Part shown: positions 37,364 to 46,735 of the stretch, in pieces
How positions within the stretch are numbered: the stretch's first letter is position 1
Layout: each line of letters begins with the position of its first letter
Assembly: GCA_963710275.1 (NCBI GenBank)
Contig: CAVPZS010000007.1
Coordinates: forward strand, 141,619-205,618
DNA from: Rhodoblastus sp963710275
GTDB taxonomy: Bacteria; Pseudomonadota; Alphaproteobacteria; Rhizobiales; Beijerinckiaceae
Direction: 5' to 3'
DNA length: 64,000 bases
Notes under the pieces: model-generated
What the model saw: only the letters and a program-made list of their open reading frames with translations
Told to the model about the DNA's origin: nothing
Database searches by the model: none
Program-made: the position numbers and the translations under genes

Positions 37364-38239
37364 ATGATCGACAATCCCAACAGCCCGTTGCGCCAGCGCA
37401 TGATCGAAGACATGACGGCGCGCCGCTTCACCGAGAAGGTGCAGAAGGATTACCTTCGCAACGTGCGGAACTTTGCCGTCTTTCTTGGCCGTTCGCCGGA
37501 CGCCGCCACGGCTGAAGACGTTCGGCTCTATCAGCTGCACATGGCCAAGCAGCTCATCGGCGCACCGACCATCAACGCCGCCGTCGCGGCGCTGCGCTTC
37601 TTCTTCAACGTTACGATCGATCGCCCTGACCTGGCTCGTCCTCTGACGGCCTTGCATCAGCCGCGCAGGGCGCCGATCGTGCTGAGCGAGGATGAAGTGG
37701 CCCGTCTCCTCGAAGCCGCGCCCGGCCTGAAGTACAAGGCCGCGTTCGGCGTCGCCTACGGCGCGGGATTGCGCGTCTCCGAGGTCGTGGCCCTGAAGGT
37801 GTCCGACATCGACAGCACGCGGATGACCTTGCGGGTCGAACAGGGAAAGGGCCAGCGGGACCGCTACGTCATGCTCTCGCCGCAACTGCTCGAATGGCTG
37901 CGCGACTGGTGGCGGGCAGCGCGACCCCAGGCCTGGCTGTTTCCAGGGATGAACCCGGTCAACCCGATGTCAGCCCGTCAGTTGAGCCGCGTCGTGCGCG
38001 AGACTGCGCGGGAGGCCGGCATCGCCAAGCGCGTGTCGCCCCATACCCTTCGGCACAGCTTCGCCACCCATCTCCTCGAACGCAACGTCGATATCCGCGT
38101 GATCCAGGTTCTGCTCGGCCACGCCAAGCTGGAGACGACGGCGCTCTACACCCGCGTCGCCGTCAACACGCTCCGAGACGTCACCAGCCCGCTGGAGCGT
38201 CTGTGCGTAAACCTGACAGGGCAAGCGCCGCCCGCCTGA
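37364..38239 (+). CDS. Tyrosine recombinase of IS91-family element (copy 1)
   Basis: A 291-residue XerC/D-like recombinase. The N-terminal SAM-like DNA-binding domain is residues ~1-100 (FTEKVQKDYLRNVRNFAVFLG). The catalytic domain has the Arg in AYGAGLRVSEVVALK, His-x-x-Arg in PHTLRHSFATHLLERN, His in VLLGHAKLETT and the nucleophile Tyr in LYTRVAVNTL. All catalytic residues are present. Sequence is identical to the copy 2 product. It precedes the HUH transposase by 10 bp, an arrangement seen in several alphaproteobacterial IS91 relatives. Confidence 0.92.
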   Translation: MIDNPNSPLRQRMIEDMTARRFTEKVQKDYLRNVRNFAVFLGRSPDAATAEDVRLYQLHMAKQLIGAPTINAAVAALRFFFNVTIDRPDLARPLTALHQPRRAPIVLSEDEVARLLEAAPGLKYKAAFGVAYGAGLRVSEVVALKVSDIDSTRMTLRVEQGKGQRDRYVMLSPQLLEWLRDWWRAARPQAWLFPGMNPVNPMSARQLSRVVRETAREAGIAKRVSPHTLRHSFATHLLERNVDIRVIQVLLGHAKLETTALYTRVAVNTLRDVTSPLERLCVNLTGQAPPA

Positions 38240-38249
38240 CGGCGACGCC

Positions 38250-39496
38250 ATGGCGCGGCCTTCCCTGGAGGTCGCGGATATCCTGCGCGTTCACGGCGCC
38301 GCCTATGCGCGCGCCCACGCAGGACATCTCAGCCTCGGCCAGCTCAAGGTCATGTCGGCGATAACGGCCTGCCGCACCGCAACGCTCGGCGGTCATGTCG
38401 CGCGCTGCGACGACTGCGGCCATGTCGAGATCGCCTACAACTCCTGCCGCAACCGCCACTGCCCCAAATGCCAGGGCGCGGCGGCGCGGCAGTGGCTCGC
38501 CGAACGACAGGCCGAGTTGCTGCCGGTCGCCTACTATCATGTCGTCTTCACGCTGCCGACGCCGATCGCGGCCATCGCGTTCCAGAACAAGGCCGCGATC
38601 TACGACCTCCTGTTCAAAGCCGCCGCCGAAACTTTGATCACCATCGCCGCCGACCCCAAGCATCTTGGCGCCCGCGCCGGCATCACCGCCGTGCTCCACA
38701 CCTGGGGTTCGGCGATGACCCACCATCCGCACATTCACATGATCGTCCCCGGCGGCGGCCTGTCGCCGGACGGCGCCCGCTGGATCGCCTGCAGGCCCGG
38801 CTTCTTCCTGCCAGTGCGCGTGCTGTCGCGCTTGTTCCGCCGGCTTTTCCTCGAAGGACTTGCCGCGCTTCACCATGCCGGCCGCCTGGCCTTTTCGGCG
38901 ATCTCGCCGCGCTCGCCGGCAAGGAGGCCTTCGCGGCCGCGCTCGCCCCGGTGCGCCGATCGGAATGGATCGTCTACGCCAAGCGCCCCTTCGCCGGGCC
39001 AGAAGCCGTGCTCGCCTATCTCTCGCGCTACACCCACCGCGTGGCGATCTCCAACAGCCGCCTCCTTGGCTTCGACGGCGGGAATGTCACCTTTCGCTGG
39101 AAAGATTATCGCGCCCGGGGTAAGGCGTCAGGCAGAAGCTGGATCAAGTCGATGTCGCTGTCGGCGGACGAGTTCATCCGCCGTTTTCTCATGCACGTCC
39201 TGCCCAGCGGCTTCCATCGCATCCGCCACTACGGGCTGTTCGCCAGCCAGAGGCGCGCCGCAAATATCACGCGCCTGCGCCAACTCATTCCCAAGACCGA
39301 GGACGCCGAAAGACCTCAGCTCGATCTCGGCGCGACAAGCCAAGCGCCGCAAACGATAACGCCAGATCCTTCCGAGGCGACGGCGCTCAAAGCCTGCCCT
39401 TGCTGCGCTGGGCGCATGCGCGTCGTCGAGACTTTTGCGCGCGGCGCGACGCCGCGCGGCTTCAAGACCGATTGCGCGGGGTTCGACACCTCATGA
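38250..39496 (+). pseudogene. IS91-family HUH transposase, copy 1, frameshifted
   Basis: Identical to the intact copy 2 gene until a T run: TTTT at 38892-38895 where copy 2 has TTTTT. The frame is lost after RLAF and a 369-residue product ends at 39359. The first ~214 residues keep the zinc ribbon (CDDCGHVEIAYNSCRNRHCPKC) and the HUH motif (HHPHIHMIVPGGG), but the catalytic Tyr region (SRYTHRVAIS) falls in another frame. Copy 1 would need the copy 2 protein to move, unless the T deletion is a sequencing error. Confidence 0.85.
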
Positions 39497-39785
39497 CCAA
39501 AACCAAAGGCCGCCCGCACGCTGCCGACATTGCGTCGACGCCCAAAGGCGCCGGCCATGACGATCTCGTCGCATCAGCGCCCAAAGCGCAAGAAACCGTG
39601 CGTCTCATCAAACTCAACGTCGCAACAGCCGCCATCGGCCGCCGTCAAAACGCCCCGCGCCCATCCCTTCAAAAGCTTCTCGCCAGCCGGACAGCCCTCA
39701 GAGCCAGGACGCCCCTTCCGTAATCCCCATAGATCGCCGTCTCAACCATCGAGCTCAACGTCCCGCGGTTTCCTCCCATGGAGGC

Positions 39786-39842
39786 TTTCGGTCGCCGGCC
39801 CGCCGGCGACACGCAGCATCCGTGATGGGCCGGCGACCGAAA
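39786..39842. repeat. 16-bp inverted repeat at the 3' end of IS91 copy 1
   Basis: TTTCGGTCGCCGGCCC (39786-39801) and its exact complement (39827-39842), 9 bases before the element end. The same pair is at 56960-56975 and 57001-57016 in copy 2. This is the position of the replication-origin end (oriIS) hairpin in IS91-type elements. Confidence 0.75.
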
Positions 39843-40010
39843 CCCTTCACAGGAGCGGTTGTTCTCGACGTTCATCACGTGGTTGGGATAGAACCATGGT
39901 GCGCCAGAGTCATGAAATGGCGAGCGTCACTGCTCCCAATTCCGAAACAGGCGCCAGAGCAGTTTAGAGAATGAGATGGTGTCCTCTGACTCATGCGATA
40001 GGCTGTTGCG

Positions 40011-40615
40011 ATGGCCGCCGACGAACTCCCGCTTCTGACCTTTTCCGACGCGTCGACTTTCGAGGCGTGGCTGGCGGAACAACCGGAAAACGCACGTGGC
40101 GCGTGGTTGAAATTCGGCAAGAAGGGGGCTCCGGAAGCGACGATATCCAAGACTGACGCCATCGATTGCGCGCTCGCGCACGGCTGGATCGACGGGCAAC
40201 TCGGCCGTGTGGACGAACATTTCTTCAAGACGCGCTTCACGCCGCGCAAGCCCAGGAGCGCGTGGTCCCAAGTCAACCGCGAACGCGTCGAACGGCTTCG
40301 CGCCGCCGGACGCATGACGCAGAAAGGCGAGGCGCAGGTGAACAAGGCCAAGGCCGATGGACGCTGGGCTGCGGCTTATGCGCCGCAGGGCCGAGCTGTT
40401 CTGGATGCAGACGTACAGGCCGCGCTGGAATGGAACCGGCGGCTCGCGAATTTTTCGAAGCGCTTGACGCGGCTAATCGGTACTCCATAGCCTTTCGCAT
40501 CCACCAAGCCAAGACACCGGAAAAGCGCGCAGCGAAGATTGCTGAACTCGTCGCGATGCTCTCCCGCGGCGAGGCCTTCCACTCGCGCCGAACCCGTCGT
40601 AGCTGGCCGCTTTGA
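40011..40615 (+). CDS. YdeI/OmpD-associated family protein (one frameshift)
   Basis: About 201 residues of the YdeI family: LTFSDASTFEAWLAEQPENARGAWLKFGKKG, CALAHGWIDGQLGRVDEHFFKTRFTPRKPRSAWSQVN and MTQKGEAQVNKAKADGRW. A missing C in a CCC run near 40437 moves the C-terminal PAAREFFEALDAANRYSIAFRIHQAKTPEKRAAKI into another frame, ending at 40615. Function is poorly defined; family members have been linked to peptide or bacteriocin tolerance. It lies just inside the left IS91 copy. Confidence 0.78.
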
Positions 40616-40876
40616 TCCGAAACCGATATGCGGCGGGCAAGATTGGCGACCGGCGGCTTAGGGTCAACTTTACCCGTTCGCTGGCGAACCCCGAAGGTCT
40701 CGTTGGCGCCAGGAGCGGTCAGCTGGGCGGCCTGCTTGCGGTCTCTTACAGTTGGCGGAAGCGGGCCTTGCCCAACGTCGCCTCCACGGGCGCCTTGGAA
40801 TCGGAATTGGCTTGAAAATTGACGATCGGGGATCGTAAGTCGAACGACGGCTCGTTCGATTTGAGTTTTTGATTCG

Positions 40877-40905
40877 AAAAAGGCCCGACGCTGTTGCGCC
40901 GGGCC
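40877..40905 (-). terminator. Intrinsic terminator of the minus-strand operon
   Basis: Read on the minus strand, a 10-bp stem GGCCCGGCGC / GCGTCGGGCC (one G-T pair) with a 4-base loop is followed by TTTTT. It lies 88 bp downstream of the SDR gene at 40993 and closes the operon that starts near 51930. No gene is seen in 40616-40992. Confidence 0.8.
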
Positions 40906-40992
40906 CAGCCTACACTTCCGAGGGAGGAACGGAAGCATAGAACAGCGACTAAATACTACGGTTTGGGCGCGACGGATCACCCTTCCGCGGAA

Positions 40993-41757
40993 TCAGATTA
41001 TTCCTTTTCGCCGCCCGCCATCGATATGAAGAACGGAACCATGGAGGGCGTCTGCCTCCGGGTCCAACAGCAAACCAACGGCCCACGCGACCTGATCGGT
41101 CGTGATGAGTTGGCCAAATGAGGATTCCTTGCGCCAGCCGTCGAGGATTTGCTCCGGGTCGCCGTTGGTTTGCCTTGCGGCGTCATCCGCCAGTTTCCTG
41201 ATTCGAACCGTGTCGACGGGTCCAGGGGAAATGAGGTGAACGGAAATTCCGCGCGCGCCATAGCGTACACTGAGTTGCCGGATAAGATTGGCGAGAGCGG
41301 CGTTGACGACGCCGGGTCCCAATGCCGTCGGATCTGGCTCGAAGCCATGGTAGCCGCCGAGTGCAACGATTTGGGATCCGCGCGCCAGCCGATCGTCAAG
41401 AGCCGAAGTCAGGCGAAGGAGGCCTCCAATCTTAATATTGGTGGCGAAGCCGACAGAGTTCGGGTCGAAAGGCTGGTCTTTAGGGCGGATTGGAAGGCCG
41501 ATTGCCTGCGCGATCAACTTCACCGGCCCATCGCCAATGGCCTTCGCGATCACATCGACCGCCGCATTATCGGATAGATCGGCGACGCATGGGATGAAAT
41601 GCGGCGATTCCTTCGCGAGATTCGCCAACTCTTCTTCACGCCGGCCGACCGCCAGCACCTTTAGCCCCTTTGCGACCAATTTGCGCGCAATCGCGCCGCC
41701 AAGCGAACCTGTAGCTCCGGCCACGACTGCCCATTGTTTTCTTTCGACGCCGCTCAT
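40993..41757 (-). CDS. SDR-family protein lacking the YxxxK catalytic pair
   Basis: A 254-residue Rossmann-fold short-chain dehydrogenase/reductase relative. The cofactor motif VVAGATGSLGGAIARKL and the Asp/adenine region VADLSDNAAVDVI are clear, as is PGPVDTVRIRKLAD after the active-site strand. Where the family has Tyr-x-x-x-Lys, this protein reads LGPGVVNAALANL, so both catalytic residues are absent. It may bind NAD(P) without ordinary redox chemistry, or use another mechanism. The start at 41757 follows GGGAGGAATATCG. Last gene of the minus-strand operon. Confidence 0.75.
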   Translation of the reverse strand: MSGVERKQWAVVAGATGSLGGAIARKLVAKGLKVLAVGRREEELANLAKESPHFIPCVADLSDNAAVDVIAKAIGDGPVKLIAQAIGLPIRPKDQPFDPNSVGFATNIKIGGLLRLTSALDDRLARGSQIVALGGYHGFEPDPTALGPGVVNAALANLIRQLSVRYGARGISVHLISPGPVDTVRIRKLADDAARQTNGDPEQILDGWRKESSFGQLITTDQVAWAVGLLLDPEADALHGSVLHIDGGRRKGII

Positions 41758-41863
41758 CGATATTCCTCCCGTCATGTCGTTGAGGTTTCGCTCCGCGACG
41801 CTCCGAACGAAGCGCGCGAAGCAAGGATCTATTTTTCAAAAGACCGCATAGACTTGATTGCGC

Positions 41864-42361
41864 TTAGAGGCCTTTAGCCAGCTCTTTTGCGGGCGGCGGC
41901 GAGTAATGGATTTGTACGATCCTCCAACCGAGGCCAGGCAGCTTCTCGTAAACTTGCGATTCCCGGCCGGTCGTATGAAGCGGCTGCCCATTCGCCACGA
42001 AAGTCGCGTTGAAATCCCAATCAAACTCAACCACGGCGGAGTCGCCATACACTGTAACCGAGATGTCGCTGGCCGGCTTCAGAGTGCGGTCCTTGAGGGC
42101 GCCGCCCATGATCTTCTCATAGAAATTACCCTTGATCTGGTCCCAGCCCCTTTCATGACCGAAGGGGTGAATAAAGGTCGACTGGGGCGTCGTCGCCCAC
42201 ACGGTGGCGCCGAGGGTCGTGTCCGCTGCATTGATCGACTTCATATAGATCAGGACGTCGTCGCGGATGGTGTCTTCTGCGGATTTGGCAAAGCTCGATG
42301 ATGGCGCCATGAGCATCGCCATCGAAATGGCGACGCAGCTGTACAGGATGTGTCTTCGCAT
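41864..42361 (-). CDS. Secreted SnoaL/NTF2-like protein
   Basis: A 165-residue protein with a Sec signal peptide (MRRHILYSCVAISMAMLMAPSSSFA, cleavage before KSAED) and a SnoaL/DUF4440-like fold: IRDDVLIYMKSINAADTTLG, FIHPFGHERGWDQIKGNFYEKIM, DISVTVYGDSAVVEFDWDFNATF and GRESQVYEKLPGLGWRIVQIHYSP. A periplasmic binding or isomerase/hydratase-like role is possible; no catalytic residues can be assigned. The start at 42361 follows GAGAGGA. Confidence 0.75.
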   Translation of the reverse strand: MRRHILYSCVAISMAMLMAPSSSFAKSAEDTIRDDVLIYMKSINAADTTLGATVWATTPQSTFIHPFGHERGWDQIKGNFYEKIMGGALKDRTLKPASDISVTVYGDSAVVEFDWDFNATFVANGQPLHTTGRESQVYEKLPGLGWRIVQIHYSPPPAKELAKGL

Positions 42362-42503
42362 ATGCGTTATCCTCTCATGGTAGTCGCGATTTGTTCCAAC
42401 TGCGCCCTGTTGCGACATGCATGGCGCTTTTTCCCGATTGGATCGGAACGGATCGCGCTAATCGCCTTCGGCAGGATCCAGCGCAATTCTGTGAACTTGG
42501 AAG

Positions 42504-43397
42504 TCATGGCGCGAGCGCCGAAACGGCCGTAGGCTGTCCTTCTTCCGCGCGCGCATCGACTTCGCTCCAGTAATTGAGCGCAGCGGCGTTGAACGCCTCG
42601 GCCTGCTCGAACATTGGCGTATGGCCGCAGCGATCCCAGATCTCGACCTTCACGTTGGGGAGCAGCCTGCGGAGGACGTCCGCGTGCTCGCAAGGAACGA
42701 ACTGGTCCTGACGCCCCCAGATCACCAGCGTCGGCGCCTTGATGCCAGGCATTGCTTTTTGCAAGGCTTCAACAGGGCCGGGGCGGAAACCCGATAGCGT
42801 GACGAAATTGCGCAGGGTTCGCAAGAACGCCGATTGCGCGCCAGGCAGGCTCGCGAGTTCGGTCCTTACGCGCAAAAATTCGTCCGTGACGAAAGGCTTC
42901 GGGTCAAAGAACGCCTTCTCGCAAATCGCCTTCGTGCCCTTGATGCTTGGCTTGGTCAGGATTTCACCGAGCCAGGGCAACGTGGCGAGGCGAAATTCGA
43001 ACAGCGTCGGCCGCAAATTCATTCCTGCGGGATCGACGAGCACCAGCGACGCAACGCGCGCCGGCGACCTTATCGCGCATTCCATCGCCAACCGGCCGCC
43101 GAAAGAATTGCCGGCGAGGTGGGCGCGCTCGACGCCCACGACGGTCATGAAATCCAGGAGGAAGCGAGCGAGCCGAGGCACGTCGTAGGTTTCGTCTTCC
43201 GGCTTGTCGGTCATGCCTCCGCCGAGAAAATCGACGGCGAAGACACGATGGCGCGTTGCGAGCGCGGCGACGTTGCGTTCCCATTCGAGCACGGAGCAAG
43301 AAATACCGTGAACGAGAAGAACGGCTGAACCTGAATCGCCTGCTTGCCAATAACGCGTATTGATGGCGCCAACTTTTATGTATCTGTCGGTGAACAT
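42504..43397 (-). CDS. Alpha/beta hydrolase, meta-cleavage-product-hydrolase-like
   Basis: A 297-residue alpha/beta hydrolase. The oxyanion loop is VLLVHGISCSVLEWERNV, the nucleophile elbow LAGNSFGGRLAMECA, the acid VIWGRQDQFVPCEHADVL and the His DRCGHTPMFEQAEAF. The layout resembles C-C hydrolases and esterases of aromatic catabolism (MhpC/BphD-like). The substrate is unknown. It follows an aldehyde dehydrogenase in the same operon, suggesting ester, lactone or C-C hydrolysis of an aromatic side-chain intermediate. Confidence 0.8.
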   Translation of the reverse strand: MFTDRYIKVGAINTRYWQAGDSGSAVLLVHGISCSVLEWERNVAALATRHRVFAVDFLGGGMTDKPEDETYDVPRLARFLLDFMTVVGVERAHLAGNSFGGRLAMECAIRSPARVASLVLVDPAGMNLRPTLFEFRLATLPWLGEILTKPSIKGTKAICEKAFFDPKPFVTDEFLRVRTELASLPGAQSAFLRTLRNFVTLSGFRPGPVEALQKAMPGIKAPTLVIWGRQDQFVPCEHADVLRRLLPNVKVEIWDRCGHTPMFEQAEAFNAAALNYWSEVDARAEEGQPTAVSALAP

Positions 43398-43451
43398 GTT
43401 TGCCCCTTGATGCGCCTCGCCCGCTCCGGTGAGCGCGCGAGGCCAGAACGT

Positions 43452-44894
43452 TCAGAAGGGATAGTGCTGTTCGCCTTCGACGGTGATCCAGCGCAATTCA
43501 GTGAACTCTGAAATCACTGCGCGGCCGCCAAAGCGGCCGTAGCCGGAATCCTTCACGCCACCGAAAGGCATCTGCGCCTCGTCGCCGACGGTAGGGCCAT
43601 TGACGTGACAAATGCCCGACTGAATTTTTTTCGCGACGTTGAGACCCCGCTGTACGTCGCGGGTGAAAACGGCGGAGGACAGGCCGTATTCCGTGTCATT
43701 GGCGACGCGGATCGCCTCGGCCTCGTCGCGCACGCGCACGATCGACTTGACCGGACCGAAGGATTCCTCGGCATAGATGCGCATGGCCGGCGTCACGCCA
43801 TCGATCAGGCTGGCCTCGACGATCGTGCCGTTGCGCTTGCCGCCGGCGACGAGTTTCGCTCCCTTGGCGACTGCGTCGGCGATCAGCTCATCCATTTTTT
43901 CAGCCGAGCGAAGATCGACCAGCGAGCCGAGGACGACTTTTTCGCGCGGGTTGCCTGCCGGCAAGGATTTCGCCTTTGCGGCGAACTTTTCGACAAAGGC
44001 GTCGGCAATCGCGTCGACGACGACGAAACGCTCGGTCGACATGCAGATTTGCCCCTGGTTCATGAAGGCTCCGAAAGCCGCTGCGGCCACTGCCTGGTCG
44101 AGATTGGCGTCCTCCAGCACGATGAACGGCGCCTTGCCGCCGAGTTCGAGCAGAACCGGCTTCAAATGCTCGGCCGCCAGTTTGGCGATGATCTTGCCGA
44201 CGCGCGACGACCCGGTGAAATTGATCCGCTTGACCGAGGGATGGGCGATGAGCGCCTTGATGACCTCCGGCGCGTCCGCGGGATCATTGTGCAACACATT
44301 GACCACGCCGGGTGGGAAGCCGGCGGCGTTGAGAACCTCGCCGATCATATGATGGGTGCGCGGGCAAGCCTCGGACGAGCGCAGGATGACAGTATTTCCG
44401 CATGCCAGGGCCGCCGCCACGGCGCGCACGCCGAGAATGACCGGAGCGTTCCATGGCGCGATGCCCAGACAAACTCCTACAGGCTGGCGCACGCCCATGG
44501 AAAGCGTTCCCGGCTTGTCGGAGGGAATGATCTCGCCGGTAATCTGTGTCGTGAGCGCCCCGGCTTCGCGCAACATCTTCGCCGCCAGATAGACATTGAA
44601 ACCGGCCCAGGGACCGGTCGAGCCGGTTTCCTGAAGCATGGTTTCAATAAAGTCCTTCGTGCGCGCCTCAAGCAGATCAGCTGCTTTCAGGAGCAGGGCG
44701 CGGCGGGCGTTGGGCCCAGTTTCCGACCAGGTCTCGAAGGCTTTGGCGGCGGCGGCGACGGCAAGGTCGACATCTTTTGTCGAAGCGGCTGCGGCCGTGG
44801 TGGCGATCTCGCCGGTCACAGGATCCTTGCGGTCGGTGGTTTTGCCGCTAACGGCCGGCGTTTCCTCGCCGTTGATGAGCAGATTGATTTTCAT
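43452..44894 (-). CDS. Aldehyde dehydrogenase (salicylaldehyde/vanillin dehydrogenase-like), paralog 1
   Basis: A 480-residue NAD(P)-dependent aldehyde dehydrogenase. The proton-relay Asn is in GIAPWNAPVILGVRAVA, the cofactor motif is FTGSSRVGKIIAKLAAEH, the catalytic Glu is in LLELGGKAPFIVLEDA, the nucleophile Cys is in NQGQICMSTERFVV, and the C-terminal ESFGPVKSIVRV is present. It is closely related to the ALDH at 50479-51930, and the two bracket the transporter genes. It probably oxidises an aromatic aldehyde to its acid; the exact substrate is unknown. Confidence 0.88.
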   Translation of the reverse strand: MKINLLINGEETPAVSGKTTDRKDPVTGEIATTAAAASTKDVDLAVAAAAKAFETWSETGPNARRALLLKAADLLEARTKDFIETMLQETGSTGPWAGFNVYLAAKMLREAGALTTQITGEIIPSDKPGTLSMGVRQPVGVCLGIAPWNAPVILGVRAVAAALACGNTVILRSSEACPRTHHMIGEVLNAAGFPPGVVNVLHNDPADAPEVIKALIAHPSVKRINFTGSSRVGKIIAKLAAEHLKPVLLELGGKAPFIVLEDANLDQAVAAAAFGAFMNQGQICMSTERFVVVDAIADAFVEKFAAKAKSLPAGNPREKVVLGSLVDLRSAEKMDELIADAVAKGAKLVAGGKRNGTIVEASLIDGVTPAMRIYAEESFGPVKSIVRVRDEAEAIRVANDTEYGLSSAVFTRDVQRGLNVAKKIQSGICHVNGPTVGDEAQMPFGGVKDSGYGRFGGRAVISEFTELRWITVEGEQHYPF

Positions 44895-44921
44895 GAAGCG
44901 TCTCCGCGGAATGCTTGGGGC

Positions 44922-45704
44922 TTAGAAGCCGATGACTTCGGCGTTGATGGACGCTTCCAGGCCGCCGTCGATCGGCAGATTGGCGCCGTTGATCCAACGC
45001 GCGTCGCTGGACGCGAGGAAGAGGATGGGAGGCGCAATATCGGCGGCGGTTCCCGCCCGCCCGACACGGCTGATGTCGGAATCGACCTTCGCATCACCCA
45101 GCACTTCGCGGAACTGGCTGAGGATCGGCGTTTCCACAGGGCCAGGGCTGGCCGCATTGACCCGGATACCGCGCGATTTGAACAGCGGTTGATGCGCGGC
45201 GCGCAACGTCCAGAGGATCAGGGCTTCCTTGGAAATCGGGTAACAGGCTTCTGTTACACCCCATTTCGCGCATACGGCGGCAACGTCCGGAAAGCCTGCC
45301 GCGTCGACCAGACCTTTGGCGCGTTCGAGGTTGGCGCGCCAGCCGTATCCCGCGATCGACGCGACGTTCACCACGGCGCCGCCATCCCTGATTTTCGGCG
45401 CGGCGCTTTCTGTCAACAGGCGCAGGCCGTAGAAGTTGATGGCGAGCGTCTTCGCCGGGCCGAGCGTGCCGGAAACGCCGGCGACGTTCAGCAGCGCGTC
45501 GAATGACGGCGGCAACGCCTCGACGAGTTTCGCGATGCTGTCGGGCGAGCCAAGGTCTGCCGCGATGAACTTCCCGTAGGCCTGATCTGGCTCGCGGAGA
45601 TCGACGCCAATGACTTCGTGGCCGGCGGCTGCGGCAAGGCGTGCGGTTTCGCGACCGATCCCGGAGGATACCCCGGTGATGACGAGCGTCTGTTTGCTTG
45701 GCAT
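44922..45704 (-). CDS. SDR-family alcohol dehydrogenase (3-alpha-HSD / coniferyl-alcohol dehydrogenase-like)
   Basis: A 260-residue SDR with TGVSSGIGRETARL (cofactor), LLNVAGVSG, the active-site Ser in NVASIAGYGW, the Tyr-x-x-x-Lys in CYPISKEALILWTLR, and SPGPVETPILSQF. The long segment between Ser and Tyr (RANLERAKGLVDAAGFPDVAAVCA) is typical of 3-alpha-hydroxysteroid and coniferyl-alcohol dehydrogenases. It would make the aldehyde used by the neighbouring aldehyde dehydrogenases. The ATG at 45704 follows AAGGAAAAAACC. Confidence 0.82.
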   Translation of the reverse strand: MPSKQTLVITGVSSGIGRETARLAAAAGHEVIGVDLREPDQAYGKFIAADLGSPDSIAKLVEALPPSFDALLNVAGVSGTLGPAKTLAINFYGLRLLTESAAPKIRDGGAVVNVASIAGYGWRANLERAKGLVDAAGFPDVAAVCAKWGVTEACYPISKEALILWTLRAAHQPLFKSRGIRVNAASPGPVETPILSQFREVLGDAKVDSDISRVGRAGTAADIAPPILFLASSDARWINGANLPIDGGLEASINAEVIGF

Positions 45705-45721
45705 GGTTTTTTCCTTTCCCT

Positions 45722-46735
45722 TCAAATGTTTTCAGTTTTGGTGGGCAGATTGACCCGGTAACCAAGCGGCAATAGCCGCAGATCGAAACGACCTTCGACA
45801 AGGCCCCAGAGACCTTTCGGCAGGAACAGCGAAAAAAGCAGGGCGGCGGCGCCGAGGCCGATCAGGTACCAGACGCCTGTCGCGCCGAACCAGGTCTCCA
45901 ACAGGAAGAAAATGACCGCGCCGAGGATTGCGCCTTCGAAAGTGCCGAGGCCCCCGACCAGCACCATGAAGATCATGTAAGCAGTCCATTGTACGCTGAA
46001 AAATGCCTTGGGCTGGAACGTTGCCGTCGAAGCCAGCCAGACCGCTCCGGCGAGCGCCGCCCCGAAACAGGCGAGCACGAAGATGAGGCGTTTGGCGGAC
46101 GCGACGCGAACGCCGATGCTCGCCGCGGCCTCGTCATTGTCGCGGATGGCCTGGATGGCCAATCCTGTCGAACTTCTCAGCAACGCATACAGCATCAACA
46201 GAATGCCAATTGCCGAGGCCAACGCGAACCAATAGGTGTAGGCGCGGCGCGCGCCTATATCGAAAGCATTGAGCGATATCAGCGACGTCCCGGTTTCGCC
46301 CTGCACCAGCGTGTCGAGATTGACCAGCAGATGGAACAACTCCGCCAGCACCCACATCCCGATGCCAAATTCTCCGTCACGGAGTTTGAGCATGAAGAAC
46401 GAGATCACCCAGGCCAAACCGGCGACAAGAACCGCGCCTAAAACCAAGCTCGCATAGGGAGGCATGCCGGCATCCGCCAAACGCACGGCGGCATAGGCGC
46501 CCAGGCCGAGGAAGCCTTGCTGGCCGATCGAAACCAGGCCGCCATAGCCGGCAAGCGCGTTCCACGTGGCGGCGAGTATGATGTAGATAAACAGGGTCGT
46601 CAGCTTGTCGACCACATTGGCCGAGAGCAGGACCGGACCGAGAGCCAACAGAAGGACGCAGGCCACCGTCGCAAAGACCGAGACGCGCGAGGCCAAAGTC
46701 CAGCGGGTGACATCATGAGCGGTGAGGATTTTCAT
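45722..46735 (-). CDS. livM: Branched-chain-type ABC transporter permease
   Basis: A 337-residue inner-membrane permease of the LivM family. There are about nine hydrophobic helices, with the family signature GGLVSIGQQGFLGLGAYAAV and the EAA-like loop IRDNDEAAASIGVRVASAKRLIFVLAC, then LVGGLGTFEGAILGAVIFFL. With LivH it forms the membrane channel. Its ATG overlaps the livH stop (ATGA). In this context the substrate is more likely an aromatic acid, alcohol or aldehyde than an amino acid. Confidence 0.9.
   Translation of the reverse strand: MKILTAHDVTRWTLASRVSVFATVACVLLLALGPVLLSANVVDKLTTLFIYIILAATWNALAGYGGLVSIGQQGFLGLGAYAAVRLADAGMPPYASLVLGAVLVAGLAWVISFFMLKLRDGEFGIGMWVLAELFHLLVNLDTLVQGETGTSLISLNAFDIGARRAYTYWFALASAIGILLMLYALLRSSTGLAIQAIRDNDEAAASIGVRVASAKRLIFVLACFGAALAGAVWLASTATFQPKAFFSVQWTAYMIFMVLVGGLGTFEGAILGAVIFFLLETWFGATGVWYLIGLGAAALLFSLFLPKGLWGLVEGRFDLRLLPLGYRVNLPTKTENI

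Larger units (their letters stand above)
37245..39851 (+). mobile_element. IS91-family element, copy 1
   Basis: About 2.6 kb, nearly identical to 54421-57025. Identity begins at GGACTAAACC (37245) and ends at CCTTCACA (39851); flanks differ on both sides. It encodes a tyrosine recombinase and an HUH transposase and ends with a 16-bp inverted repeat (39786-39842). There is no long terminal inverted repeat, consistent with rolling-circle IS91 elements. Copy 1 differs from copy 2 by a few indels and substitutions, one of which breaks the transposase. Confidence 0.88.

Noticed and set aside
40612..40815. A short plus-strand frame after the YdeI-like gene
   Set aside because: No ribosome site or homology that I recognise, and the region lies just before a minus-strand terminator.
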